The notes below the pieces were generated by a model. It was given only the letters and a program-made list of their open reading frames with translations, did not search any database and was not told the DNA's origin. A DNA stretch of 63,596 bases, from NCBI GenBank assembly GCA_002395105.1, contig DGWA01000006.1, forward strand, positions 1-63,596, in the 5' to 3' direction. The stretch comes from Rickettsiales bacterium UBA4270. GTDB taxonomy: Bacteria > Pseudomonadota > Alphaproteobacteria > Rickettsiales > Deianiraeaceae. Both the position numbers and the translations under genes were made by a program. This document shows positions 43,540 through 54,900 of this stretch, in pieces; position 1 is the stretch's first letter; each line of letters opens with the position of its first letter.

Positions 43540-46044
43540 TTAATCTTTTATATTAAAGTATACAATCTTTCTTTTAGCTCTTGTTATTGCAACGTATTTT
43601 AATCTAAGTTTTTCATTGCATTCTTGCTGTTTTTGTTGTTCAATTTTATCATCAATTGATATATTGGTTTTTCCGGCAATTTTGTACCAAAAACAATCGT
43701 TAAAAAAAAACATTTTTTCATTTTCGGAATTAAAATTATTTTTACAATTTTTTTTTTCCAAAATAAATACAGAATCAAATTCCATTCCCTTAACTCCGTG
43801 TACAGTGCTAAAAAATATCTTTAATTCTTTTTTATTTGATATTTTTTTACTATTCTTTTTATTTTGAAAATTCTCCCTACACCCTTTAAGATATAAAATA
43901 AACGATCTAACATCATAATCATTAAATTGAGTTTTTTTGCTATAACTATCAAAACAAGATTTAATAAAATTAAAAGATGAAAAATATCTTTTGTTGCTTT
44001 TTGTTATATCTTCAATCAAAAACAAAATATCACTTATTGAACTACAATTAAGAACTTTATCAAGAATATCATTGGCATAATCCAGTTTATCTTTTTCATT
44101 TTTATCTGTAAAAAATCTACTCTTCATCAAATGCCATAATGTTTTTTCAAAAGTTAATTCATCACTACTTAGACAAAGTTTTGCTAGCATTTTATCAGTA
44201 AAATTAAATATTTCACTTTTAAGCAAACAAGCCAAATTCATGTTATCATTTTGCAACACAAAAAAATATAATATAGATAAAATATCGTTATAATAAATGC
44301 TGCTTTTTTCAATATCATTATTCACTGTAACATCGACATTATAGCTATATTGCAGTTCAGATAAGACATCAAATATAAAATCATCTTTCTTGTAATAAAG
44401 TATTGCTATGCTATTATCATCTTTTTCGCCAAAGATATTATTCCTTGCGTCATTTTCATTTATAAGTATATATTTGTATATAGTTTCTGCAAATTTTTTT
44501 ATTTTTTTTTGCCTGTTTTGTTGTTTTTCAACCAAACTATTTGTTCTACTTAGCCAGTCATTTTCAACTTCATTATTTTTGTCTAATGATAAATTAACTT
44601 CTTCAACAAAAATAGAGTCTTTTTTTTCAAGTATATAGCCGTTTGGTTTTTTTTTTAATTCATCTACCGAACAAATATGTTTAACGTTATTGAATATTTC
44701 GTTGTTTCTGCATAGTTCATCAGCTTCGTCCAAAATCGGCTGGATTGAACGATATGATGTATTTAGTTTTATATTACAGTTAAATGGTATATTTAGCTTT
44801 TCTGATAGCTGAGAAAACTCAATCTTATTCTTTTCATATTCTTCTACTTTTGCGCCCTGAAAACGATAAATTGATTGTTTTTCATCTCCAATTATAAAAA
44901 AATTACATTTTGTTTTCTCAACAATTTTTTTTATTATTTCCCAGCTGATCGGATTTGTATCTTGCGCTTCGTCAAGCATCAAATGCTTTATATTTGAACC
45001 ATTTTTGCAAATATCTTTGTTTTTAAATAAACAATCTTTTGTAAGGAGTTCGAATGTTTGAAATAAAAAATCATCATACGTACAAACATTCATACTATTT
45101 TTAAAATCTTGATATTTTTTTAACACATCATAGGCGATATTTAAAACAGAATATGTAAAATTAACTCCATTCTGTATGTTCAGGTTAACAAAATAATTTT
45201 GTATTCTCTTTTCAAACTCATTAGGGTTTTTTTTACTACGCAATGTTTTATCCGATTTAAGAATAATATTTTCCCAAGCTTCTAATTTTCGTAAATCCAG
45301 TTCACTCAAATTTTTATCTATACCTCTTCTGCCAGAACAACATGCGTATAAAAAATTTAAATCCATCTTTTTTAATTCAGATTCTAATAGTGTTTTTTCT
45401 TTATCAATACTGTTTTTTTCTGTTAAAAAATGTTGTAAATCTTCTGGTAAAAGTTGATACATCTTATCTATATCGACGCTTTGAAGCACGTCATTGTTGT
45501 TTTGTCGATTCTTTGTACTTATCTTATCAAAAAGTGAAAAAAAATAAATCTGTTTACCAATTATGGCTTTAACCAGTTCATAAAATGATGATATATTTTT
45601 TTCTTTGATTAATTCATTTATAAACTGCATTTCACTATCTTTTAACTCTGTTGTATTTTTGCTAAAACTACTTACAATTCTTCTCACCATTTCGTCAATC
45701 ACAAACTCATTATTGTTATCCAATATACCTATGTCTTCATATAACCAACCATTTGCTATTAAGAGTCTTCTGCAAAAACTATGAATTGTTGATATTCTTA
45801 ACTTATTTTCATCTACATTAATATTTCTTTTATTTGCCTCAAATATAATTCTATTTATCATTTCTGCTGAGCCAATCTCTGTATAAGTTATGCAAACGAT
45901 TTCTTCCGGTTTTATACCATTTTCAAGTAAAAATAAAAATCTATCCACAAGTTTAGTTGTTTTGCCACTACCAGCATTTGCAGTAATCCATAAATTAACA
46001 TTTAAATCGTTGATTTTATCTTCAGAATAATTCATATTATTCAT
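43540..46044 (-). CDS. AddA/UvrD-like helicase lacking the nuclease domain
   Basis: Superfamily 1 helicase of about 834 residues, most similar in layout to alphaproteobacterial AddA. Motifs: Walker A TANAGSGKTT (about 21-30), MLDEAQDTNPISWEII, IGDEKQSIYRFQGAK, TVHGVKGMEFDSVFI and YVAITRAKRKIVYF. The protein ends 20 residues after the last helicase motif, so the C-terminal RecB-type nuclease (about 250-300 residues) found in AddA is absent. The start overlaps the pdhC stop; the ATGs at 46044 and 46035 are both possible. No addB gene is adjacent. It may be a stand-alone helicase or a shortened AddA. Confidence 0.8.
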   Translation of the reverse strand: MNNMNYSEDKINDLNVNLWITANAGSGKTTKLVDRFLFLLENGIKPEEIVCITYTEIGSAEMINRIIFEANKRNINVDENKLRISTIHSFCRRLLIANGWLYEDIGILDNNNEFVIDEMVRRIVSSFSKNTTELKDSEMQFINELIKEKNISSFYELVKAIIGKQIYFFSLFDKISTKNRQNNNDVLQSVDIDKMYQLLPEDLQHFLTEKNSIDKEKTLLESELKKMDLNFLYACCSGRRGIDKNLSELDLRKLEAWENIILKSDKTLRSKKNPNEFEKRIQNYFVNLNIQNGVNFTYSVLNIAYDVLKKYQDFKNSMNVCTYDDFLFQTFELLTKDCLFKNKDICKNGSNIKHLMLDEAQDTNPISWEIIKKIVEKTKCNFFIIGDEKQSIYRFQGAKVEEYEKNKIEFSQLSEKLNIPFNCNIKLNTSYRSIQPILDEADELCRNNEIFNNVKHICSVDELKKKPNGYILEKKDSIFVEEVNLSLDKNNEVENDWLSRTNSLVEKQQNRQKKIKKFAETIYKYILINENDARNNIFGEKDDNSIAILYYKKDDFIFDVLSELQYSYNVDVTVNNDIEKSSIYYNDILSILYFFVLQNDNMNLACLLKSEIFNFTDKMLAKLCLSSDELTFEKTLWHLMKSRFFTDKNEKDKLDYANDILDKVLNCSSISDILFLIEDITKSNKRYFSSFNFIKSCFDSYSKKTQFNDYDVRSFILYLKGCRENFQNKKNSKKISNKKELKIFFSTVHGVKGMEFDSVFILEKKNCKNNFNSENEKMFFFNDCFWYKIAGKTNISIDDKIEQQKQQECNEKLRLKYVAITRAKRKIVYFNIKD

Positions 46045-47314
46045 AAGCAAAGAACAGCATAATTGCAGGATTTTCAAGCATTTTTTTTATATCGCCTGCA
46101 AATAAAGCTAAATCTGCTCCATCTATAACTCGATGATCTGCTGAAAAAGTAATCGTACAAGTTGGACAAGAAACAACCTTTTCATTGACAACCATTGCCG
46201 TTTTTTCTATCGTTCCAACGGCAATAATACATGATTGTGGTTGATTAATTATCGAGTAAAATTCCTGAACACCATACATTCCTAAATTAGAAACAGTAAT
46301 ATTCCCGCCTTGAAATTCAGAAGGCAACAATTTACCTTCATTTGCTTTCTTTACAAAATATTTTATTTCCGATGAAATATCCTTTAAATTCTTTTGATCT
46401 GCATTTCTGATTATTGGTGTAAAAATTCCGTCATTTACAGCAATGGCAACAGAAACATCAACATTATTATATTTTCTTATTTTTCCATTAGCCCAACTTA
46501 CATTAATTTTTGGATGTCTGTACATAGCTTGAGAAACTACCATTATAATTATATCATTTACGGAAATTTTTCGCTCTGGTGTATTTGCTATACTTTTATT
46601 CAATTCATCCTTGAAAGACAAAAAATTAGACATATTTACTTTAATCTTTAAGTACCAATGTGGAACCTGTTGCTTACTTTCTGTAAGTCGATTTGCTATA
46701 GTGCGCCTCATTGAATTTGGCTCAACGTCTATAAATTCAATCGAATTTCTTCCAATATTCCTTTGTAAATTACGACCATTACTTATTACAGCTTCTACGT
46801 CAGATTTCACAATCCTTCCATTTGGCCCATGACCAACTATATCTTTGATATTAATATTATTTATTTTTGCAATTTTTTTTGCCAACGGACTTGCAAACAC
46901 AAAATCATCAGATTGTTTTTCGTTAACTTTTAATAATTCATCTTTTTTATTGTAGCTGTCATTATTATTGTTTAAAAAATTTTCATTTCCCTTAACATCA
47001 TTATTTTCACTATACTTATTAAAAGATTTAACATCATCGTTAACTTTATAATTTTTTAATTCATCCGCACTCTCGCCTTTTTCTAAAATTAAAGCAATCG
47101 TTTTTCCAACACTAACAACGTCGTTGTTGTTTACTAAAATCTTTCCAAGAATACCCTTATTTTGAGACTCAACTTCCATTATTGCTTTATCTGTTTCAAC
47201 TTCAAGAATAACATCCCCAACAACAATGCTATCTCCTTCTTTTTTATTCCATGAAACGATTTTACCTTCTGTCATTGTCGGCGACAATGCTGGCATCTGA
47301 ACCTTAATAACCAT
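46037..47314 (-). CDS. pdhC: Pyruvate dehydrogenase E2 (dihydrolipoamide acetyltransferase)
   Basis: Core acetyltransferase, 425 residues. A single lipoyl domain carries Lys43 in ETDKAIMEVES. A low-complexity Asn/Asp/Lys linker (about 85-135) precedes the E3/E1-binding domain (ASPLAKKIAKINNINIKDIVGHGPNG). The catalytic domain ends with SADHRVIDGADLALFAGDI (His394, Asp398). Scattering of pdh genes is common in Rickettsiales, and pdhA, pdhB and lpd are not nearby. A promoter candidate lies immediately before the ATG. Confidence 0.95.
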   Translation of the reverse strand: MVIKVQMPALSPTMTEGKIVSWNKKEGDSIVVGDVILEVETDKAIMEVESQNKGILGKILVNNNDVVSVGKTIALILEKGESADELKNYKVNDDVKSFNKYSENNDVKGNENFLNNNNDSYNKKDELLKVNEKQSDDFVFASPLAKKIAKINNINIKDIVGHGPNGRIVKSDVEAVISNGRNLQRNIGRNSIEFIDVEPNSMRRTIANRLTESKQQVPHWYLKIKVNMSNFLSFKDELNKSIANTPERKISVNDIIIMVVSQAMYRHPKINVSWANGKIRKYNNVDVSVAIAVNDGIFTPIIRNADQKNLKDISSEIKYFVKKANEGKLLPSEFQGGNITVSNLGMYGVQEFYSIINQPQSCIIAVGTIEKTAMVVNEKVVSCPTCTITFSADHRVIDGADLALFAGDIKKMLENPAIMLFFAYE

Positions 47315-47320
47315 ACAGTA

Positions 47321-47348
47321 TGTGTATAAAAGATTTTTTTATTTGCAA
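47321..47348 (-). promoter_or_regulatory. Promoter candidate for pdhC
   Basis: On the minus strand TTGCAA (47343-47348, preceded by C) and TACACA (47321-47326) are 16 bases apart. The -10 ends six bases before the ATG at 47314, so the transcript probably starts at or next to the start codon. Confidence 0.45.
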
Positions 47349-47419
47349 GAAAAGTTTAATGACTATAGTATATGCTTTTTACTTGAATTTTAATTTTTTT
47401 ATCAGATTTTTTCAAATAG

Positions 47420-47926
47420 ATGAAAAATTTATTATCAATAATAACAGATAGAATTTTAAAAACATCTTATCAAAATAAACATGTATTGACACAAATTAAC
47501 ATTAAGGATAATGATCTTGTAATTAATTTGTTATCAAAATTCATTCTTCCAATTTTAATGTTGTTTGGTTTTTATATTCATTCGCACGGCGATTATACTC
47601 CTGGCGGAGGTTTTCAAGCAGGAGTAATTTTTGCATGCGTGTTATGTTTGTATTATTTTATAAGCATTGATAAAAATAAAAAACGACTGTCACACATAAT
47701 ACTTACGTGTATATCTACTATTGGGTTTATTGTTTACATTGGAATAGGAATTATAGGTATTTTTACAACTGGAAATTTTTTAGACTTTACTTTTTTGCCA
47801 CTAGAGCACAATAACGCAAGAGGAGTTTTTATAGTTGAGTTTGGAATATCTTTGGTTGTGTTTTCAAGTATATCAAGAATATTTATAACATTGTTAAATT
47901 TATTAAAAAATATTAAATCAATATGA
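47420..47926 (+). CDS. mnhB: Mrp/Mnh antiporter subunit B
   Basis: Integral membrane subunit, 168 residues, of the multisubunit Na+/H+ antiporter. It has the MnhB-domain block ILPILMLFGFYIHSHGDYTP followed by GGGFQAGVIFACVLC, and four membrane segments. Its stop overlaps the start of mnhG (ATGA-type overlap). The other subunits (A/D, C, E, F) must lie elsewhere if the complex is whole; splitting of the mnh genes is familiar from Rickettsiales. Confidence 0.9.
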   Translation: MKNLLSIITDRILKTSYQNKHVLTQINIKDNDLVINLLSKFILPILMLFGFYIHSHGDYTPGGGFQAGVIFACVLCLYYFISIDKNKKRLSHIILTCISTIGFIVYIGIGIIGIFTTGNFLDFTFLPLEHNNARGVFIVEFGISLVVFSSISRIFITLLNLLKNIKSI

Positions 47927-48249
47927 ATATATTTACGTCAATAGGTTACATTTTTTTATGCTTTGGTGTTTTTTTAACAACCACGACGATGCTTGGTTTG
48001 TCTCGTTTTGATAATATATATACAAGAGTTCATATAGCTACAATAAATGACATGTTCGGTATACCTATTGCAATTTTTGGAACAGCGCTATTGTTCCTTG
48101 GCCTTAATGATATTTTTACAGCAGTAAAATTGTGTATTGGTATAGTTATTTGGTATATTATAGCACCAATTTCTAATTATATAGTTATTAAAATGATATA
48201 TTTTTATAACAATGAAAAACTTATAACAATAGAAAGCAAAGAAAAATAA
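47923..48249 (+). CDS. mnhG: Mrp/Mnh antiporter subunit G
   Basis: A 108-residue membrane subunit. The family motif is seen as LGLSRFDNIYTRVHIATIND (most members have RFPDVYTRLHAAT), with three hydrophobic segments. It overlaps mnhB by four bases and is surely co-transcribed. The convergent tatC stop is 13 bases away. Confidence 0.88.
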   Translation: MNIFTSIGYIFLCFGVFLTTTTMLGLSRFDNIYTRVHIATINDMFGIPIAIFGTALLFLGLNDIFTAVKLCIGIVIWYIIAPISNYIVIKMIYFYNNEKLITIESKEK

Positions 48250-48262
48250 ATTTATTATAACT

Positions 48263-48973
48263 TTATTTTTTAATACATTGTTTTAACCAATAATTTGTTA
48301 TTTCATAAATGAGTATAATTATTGATGCAATAAAAATCTGACTAACTACATCAGGAGGAGTAATTATTGCTGATATTATAAATATAATCAAAATAGCTAT
48401 TTTTCTATTTTTTGTTAAAATATTTTTTTTCACAAGTCCAAATTTTGCAAAAATTAAGAGTATAATTGGAAACTGGAATATTAAACTAGTCGTAAAAATT
48501 AGAAAAAAAAATGTCCTTACATAATCAATAATTTTAAGCATTGGCTTTGCATTATCTGTGTCAAAAACAAAAAAATTAACAAAACGTGGCAATAAAAAAT
48601 AATAAACCATAAAAATAGAACAAACCGTAAGAACAAAAGATAAAAATAATGAAAAAGCAAATATCTTCTTTTCTGAAAGATATAAACTTTTTGAAAAAAA
48701 CCAATAAATACAAACAAATAATACAGGCAACGATAAAATAATTGATGAAAAAAACGACAAAAGCAAATCTGCGGTGAAACTTTCAAAAATTGAAGTATAT
48801 ATAAAAAGTAAATTATATTTTTTATTAAAAATTGAAGTAATCGGATTTGTTATAAATGTATAAAGATAGTTTTTATTAATATAACAAAAAATAAAACCTA
48901 TAAAAACAAAAAATAACCATATCAGCAAAGATAATCTTAACTCTTTTAAAATATTAATTATAATTTTTTTCAT
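48263..48973 (-). CDS. tatC: Sec-independent translocase TatC
   Basis: Core receptor of the twin-arginine pathway, which exports folded proteins. The 236 residues form six membrane helices. Family marks are the N-terminal LKELRLSLLIW, the signal-binding SIFESFTADLLLSFF with its conserved Glu, and SAIITPPDVVSQIFIAS before the last helix. tatA and tatB are not nearby. The gene begins eight bases after the giant VirB6-like gene on the same strand, so it may be transcribed from that unit. Confidence 0.93.
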   Translation of the reverse strand: MKKIIINILKELRLSLLIWLFFVFIGFIFCYINKNYLYTFITNPITSIFNKKYNLLFIYTSIFESFTADLLLSFFSSIILSLPVLFVCIYWFFSKSLYLSEKKIFAFSLFLSFVLTVCSIFMVYYFLLPRFVNFFVFDTDNAKPMLKIIDYVRTFFFLIFTTSLIFQFPIILLIFAKFGLVKKNILTKNRKIAILIIFIISAIITPPDVVSQIFIASIIILIYEITNYWLKQCIKK

Positions 48974-48981
48974 ACACTCTC

Positions 48982-51900
48982 TTATTGACGTCTTTCGCTA
49001 TCGTTTTTATTTTCAGATATTTTGCCAGTTGCAGTATCCTTTAATGATTTTACGCCTTGCATTGGCAGACCTTTTACAATACTTTTTACCTGCCCTAACG
49101 TTTCTTTTAAAACAGAAGGCATTGAACTTTCTTTACCAAATATTTTCGCGCCAAATGTCGAAGTTTTATTGATAAACTCAGACATCATGCATGTAATTAT
49201 AAATAATATAAATGCGGTTAAGAAATTAAATCCTTTTGTATTAATTGCGCTATCTTCGCCAACAAAGCCAGACAATTCCGCCATATGTACAGGCATTGTT
49301 CCAGATATTCTCCACATAGAGAAAAGTGTTATATCTAAAATTGGTATTTTTAAAATAGGTTCCCAACAATAAACAAAATTCATACTACCTTTTATTATAT
49401 AATAATATATAGTTGAAAAGAAAGATAAACCAGCAAACATCATTACTTGTTCCGCTATACAGGCAGCAATTGTTTTCCACCAATCAGTAAATTTGTCGGC
49501 CGTTTTTTCATGTATCAAAAGTAAAAATACAGCAGGTCCAATTGCAAAATATAAAGACATTTTAATTAAAATTATTACATACAAAACAACGGCTTCTATT
49601 ACACTAATCATAAAGAAAACAAAACACATTAATAATATAATGATTACAATAAATCCAGACCATGAAGAAAATAAAATAGCTAATAATTTCTCAAATGTAT
49701 ATCTATTAATCCAAAATTTTAAAATTTTATCGATTGGGCCAAAAGCAGAATAAATAAAGTCTTGTGGATTTGCTGCAGTGTATTTTTCTGATGAAAAATT
49801 TCCAGCAACAAAAGCCGATAAACCTTCTGCTAAATTAAATGCTGGTTTTACAAATAAATCTATGTATAATCCGAGTGAATTAGGATTTACAAAAGCCATT
49901 ATTAATGCGTATCTCCACAAATAATCTTTCATAAATTTAAAATCAAATTTTTGTTCTCCGGTTATAAACTGAAATCCTATAATAAAAACTGAAAAAACAA
50001 CAAAAATAAACCATGCTACATATAGTAAATGTATTTTTAAAAACGAAGAAGCAATCTTACCAAGCATACCGGCTTCCCACTCATAATCACATACTTTTTT
50101 GTATTCAGATGTATACCAATCACGTTCCTCTGCGTCTGATGGTTTTATTTCGCATTTAGAAGGATTATTTAATAAACATCTTTTGCAAATATAATCGCCA
50201 ATAAAAAGTGTTTTTATAGGTTTTATTATAAGCGTTGTTAATAATTTATTCACACCACTAGCTTGTTCACTTGAAACAATATCATCAATACTATCTTCGG
50301 AATCAGTTTGGACATTAACATGCACATTATAATAACCACCATGAGTATATAATACATTATTTCCGTTCACTCTTGCTGTTCCGTCTTCGTTTGCATCTAT
50401 AAATTCAATATATCTGCCATCTGCATCTTTATCACCTGGCGAAAGTTTATCACTATCAAGAATAGCAACCCATAATTTACCTGTTCTTGGTGAAATTATA
50501 GATATTTTGCCAGAATCATTTTTGTCATATGCTTTAAATGAGTATACAAGATTGCTTGAAGAAATTGTTTCAGGCGTATAATCAGAAGATGAAGGAGAAA
50601 ATAATTTATTTGGATTATATGATGGATCCGGAATTCCTTGATCGTTTAAAGGTTGAATATAATAGTATAAATACTTTCCTTTTGACACCTGCGAGCCATT
50701 TCCTATATTTAATGTATATCCTCTTTGCAAGTCATCTTGATTTATTATTCTATAATTTTTATATAAATACAAAGGATTATCATCATAATCCCCCGCTAAA
50801 AAAAATCCAAGTTTTGCTGTTTTAAATTCTTTCCCTCTTATTGTTGTTGGTATATTCAATATAATATTTGTCGTCCCATCTTCAACATAAGAAGTGTCCG
50901 TTGTTAATTCACCATATCCATATTGTGATAATATATCTTCAGCATCAACCCTTGTAACAGAAGCAAAATTATTATTTTTTTCACTGGTTTTTCTGACATA
51001 TTTATCATCCTGGCATACCGCAGAAACTGCGTTTTGTGAAAAAGTATAATTGTAATATTCATTGCCATCAATATTCTTAGACATATTAAGCATATCATTG
51101 CAAGCAGCGTTTGACATAACTTCTATATCATCGGAGACTCTATTTTTACATTCATCTGTTGTGCCTGACAAATTTAGACCGTTATAATAAACTTGCATCA
51201 TGTTCGAAACACATCCTTCAAGATTTCTGATTTGCATCTTTAAAAATGCTGTTTTTACATTATTTAATATAGCTTCATCATCAAAAGACATGATATAATG
51301 ACTATCTTTATCACACTCCGATATTTTTCTTGACAAAATATCACTTATTGAATCAAATACTATTTTTTTATTTGAATATTTGTAGCTATCAAACGGTTTA
51401 AGCACTTTTATATTTTGTGTCCAAGTATATGCATTACCATCGTCGTCAATATAGTTTTTACAATGTTCACTAGTTCTTACTGTTTTCGGCAATGTATTTA
51501 ATAATTCATCTAATGAATAAGTAATACCATTATATGAATAAATGGATTTCTTCTTTACACAAACGCCACAATTTTCTTCATAAATATTTTCTAAATCACT
51601 CCAGCCCCCAACAGCATCAATTAACATGTTAGGATACTTAGCATCTGAGCTTTTATATCTTTGAGGCTTTATTCCAATGGAATTTTTATTATCAATATCT
51701 TTTATATGTTTATTACAAGCACCAATTTTCATTCTTTCTGTTCTAAAATTAACGTTTTCTTCGCTTTTACAATATAGCAATGCTTTTTCGCTCGTAGCAC
51801 CACTGACATAATCGTTTATTCTATTATTGCTACATTTTGTTATATATCCTTGCAGACATGCAGATGGTGGTAATGGCACTACTTTGAACGCAGTAGCTAC

Positions 51901-54900
51901 ACCGCACGATCTTTTAGCACTAGGTGCTTTTTCTGTAACCATTTTTCCATTTGGCGCTTGTGCCATTTCTGTGCCAGCTACCATAAATCCTATTGTAGAC
52001 GCTTGTTTTGCAAGAAACCAAAGATAAAGCGCTGCAGCCTTAGCAAAAAGAGCTACGTTAGCCGGAAAAACAGCAAACAGAGCCGCTGTTGTTTCAGATA
52101 ATGCGTACGATAGCAAAACTCCAGCAGCAACCTCTTGATCTAAAGCAAGCGCATACATAGATATTGCACCAACCTCAGACCATGTAGCTCTAACCATACA
52201 GTATGCTTGTGCTTTATGCGATAAAGCACCAGAAGCATAATAATCTCCAATTGCGTTAAAATTAATCTTATCACCTTGGTCAAAAACAGCTGAGGTGCCA
52301 TTTGGTAAAGATAACGTATTCCAAACTGGTGTTAAAATTCCTGCACCTATCATGTTTCTTTGAAATTCTGACTGTTTAAAAAATTCATCACCATGTTTAC
52401 CATCGCCATTAATAGTTTCTTTTGGTTGCACGCCTGAAATATTTTTTTTAGACTCTTTTCTATCCAATGCATAATTATTTATAATGGCAGATTGGAAACC
52501 AAAAGGAGAATTCATTTTAATTTTTGTTGATGCTTGCTTTGTTCCATTTACAGAAATCTCACAATCATCATCACTTGTGTTTATCGGATCATTAACCATT
52601 GGTTTAACCATAATTAACTGTTTTGGATACCTAGCAACAAAACTTGCATCAAAAGCCTGTACGTCATTTAACTCACAACTAGCTTTATATTTTGTACCAT
52701 TTGGTAAAGTTTTTGTTGAACATTTTTGGTTCATTACTGCATTTCTCACAACACCTCCATAGCTTCTCCATACTGAATTGAGATGGTATTTATCTTTCAC
52801 ATAATCAGTAGTCCAATTAGCTCCATCTGGCGCAATATAAGACCCACTTACAGCGGTATGACCTGTATAAAAAGTAGATGGATCATTTGGCTGCTCCATA
52901 ACCATCCATTTTGGTGTAATCCAAGAAGGAACGCATCTTGCAAAATATTGATTACTAACAAAACTATGAATATTCGTTTTTAAAACAAAACCACCTACTT
53001 CATTGCTACTAAGTTCTGGATATATTTTTGCATTTTGATATGGTGTACTATATACGCTTGTCATTTCTGTTTTATCATCAGTGTCTAAAACTTTACTATT
53101 TTGGCATGAAACTATATAAGGCAATTTTGACAAAGAATACAAGTATTCGTTTTTAACTTTACACCTTTTAGATTTAGTTTTTTTTGCAATCACCATTCCG
53201 TTTCCAGCAACTTCATGTGAAGAATTAATAGCTTCATCACACATTTCGCTTTCTTCAGTTATAGTATCTACGCCTATATATTTATCTAAATATGTTTTAC
53301 ATACTTTATTACCAGTAAAACATATAGCATTTTTATCTAAAACTGGATCATCAATTGTGTAATTTCCAGCATCATAATTAACCCCACTAGTTATTAAATC
53401 AAAAGACATTATGTCTTTTTTTTGCAATTTACCAATTTTAACAACAGCTCCACCAGCGATATCTCCATTTTCAATTCTATAACTAACACCATTTTGCGTT
53501 AATTCTATAACAGGAATTTCATCAACAGCGCAATTACTATAATTATTACATTTTATGCTAGAGATCATTGGGTCTTTTATGTCTAATTGATAGTTATTCC
53601 AGCCTAATGGTGCAAATGTTATTGGATAATATTGTTTTGTTATATATTTAACAAAATTTTCATCTTTATAAAGCACAACATTCCCAGAAATATCTTTTTT
53701 CTTCGCATTATTCGTTTTTGATAAATCTACAATAACAATATCTGGAATATCAGTTGGGCCACAATCTTCAAAATCAACTTTATTGTAACAACGTGAGAGT
53801 GTTCCTGTTGAATTATCTTGTTTTTCATCTATTAAATATTTACCATCATTATACTCCATTGCAGGAGTTGTAAATTCAAGTCTCCATGGTTTTGACAGAT
53901 TTTTTCTCAAAATATGCGTCGATTCAACCCAAAGCCAAGTTGACATTTCCGTATTTCCTTCTGGAGAATCTTTGTGTTGTTCATCATAAATAAAATGCTC
54001 CAAACAAGCACCCTCTGTAGTATATATGGCAGGTAAAAGTAACCCAGAGGTATTTGAATGCATTCCGGAAAAAGGACCAAAACGAGTAAATATTTCACTG
54101 GAATTTTCTGATTTATTAAGAACATAATACTTACTATTGTTTACAAACTTTATATTTGACATTTCTTGTATTGTATCGTCAGACAATGAATCTTCTTTCC
54201 TGTATTCACCTTCATTATAACAAACGGCCGGTTTGTGTATTATATTATCCTCAATTCTTATTTTATAGTGCTTTGAAAAATAATCAAATTCATAATAAGC
54301 TTGCAATATATTATTACCATCTTTTTTATACGTTCTTACTAGATTATTATATTCCTTATCTTCCGTATTTGCTTGTATCTGGACATTTGTAAGCCCTTCT
54401 TCTACTAGATCGACAACTATTATCTTAGGAGCATAACGTTCATATGTTTTATTTGTTATAGAACTATCTTCAATAGATATCGTACGTTGCGTCGTGCCAT
54501 CGCTATATACATAACGAGCACCATAACTTTCATCATATAATAAACCAGTAATACTTGAATGATCATAAGTCTGGCCATTTATAACCATACTAGAAGGCAA
54601 GCCATCCTCATTGCATCCAACTTTTTCAACCGGCAATTCTTCTGGCGGAACAGGTTTATCGTCTGATTGATATTTTGGCAAAAAGCTCAAAACATCATCT
54701 ACTTTATATGTATGCATATAAACTGGTTTACCGGTTTTTATATTTTTAAAATCATATCCTGAAAACCACATTGGTCTTTCATCGTCACAATACCACCACA
54801 ATTCGTTTGGTGTAGCAATTTTTCTTGGATTTCTATTTTTTGAATAAACAGCATATTTACTATATTCATAAGGTCTATAATAAGCATACGAACCTCCTAT

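Noticed and set aside
48250..48262. Strong terminator between mnhG and tatC
   Set aside because: Only a short all-AT dyad is seen, with no stable stem; not enough to call.
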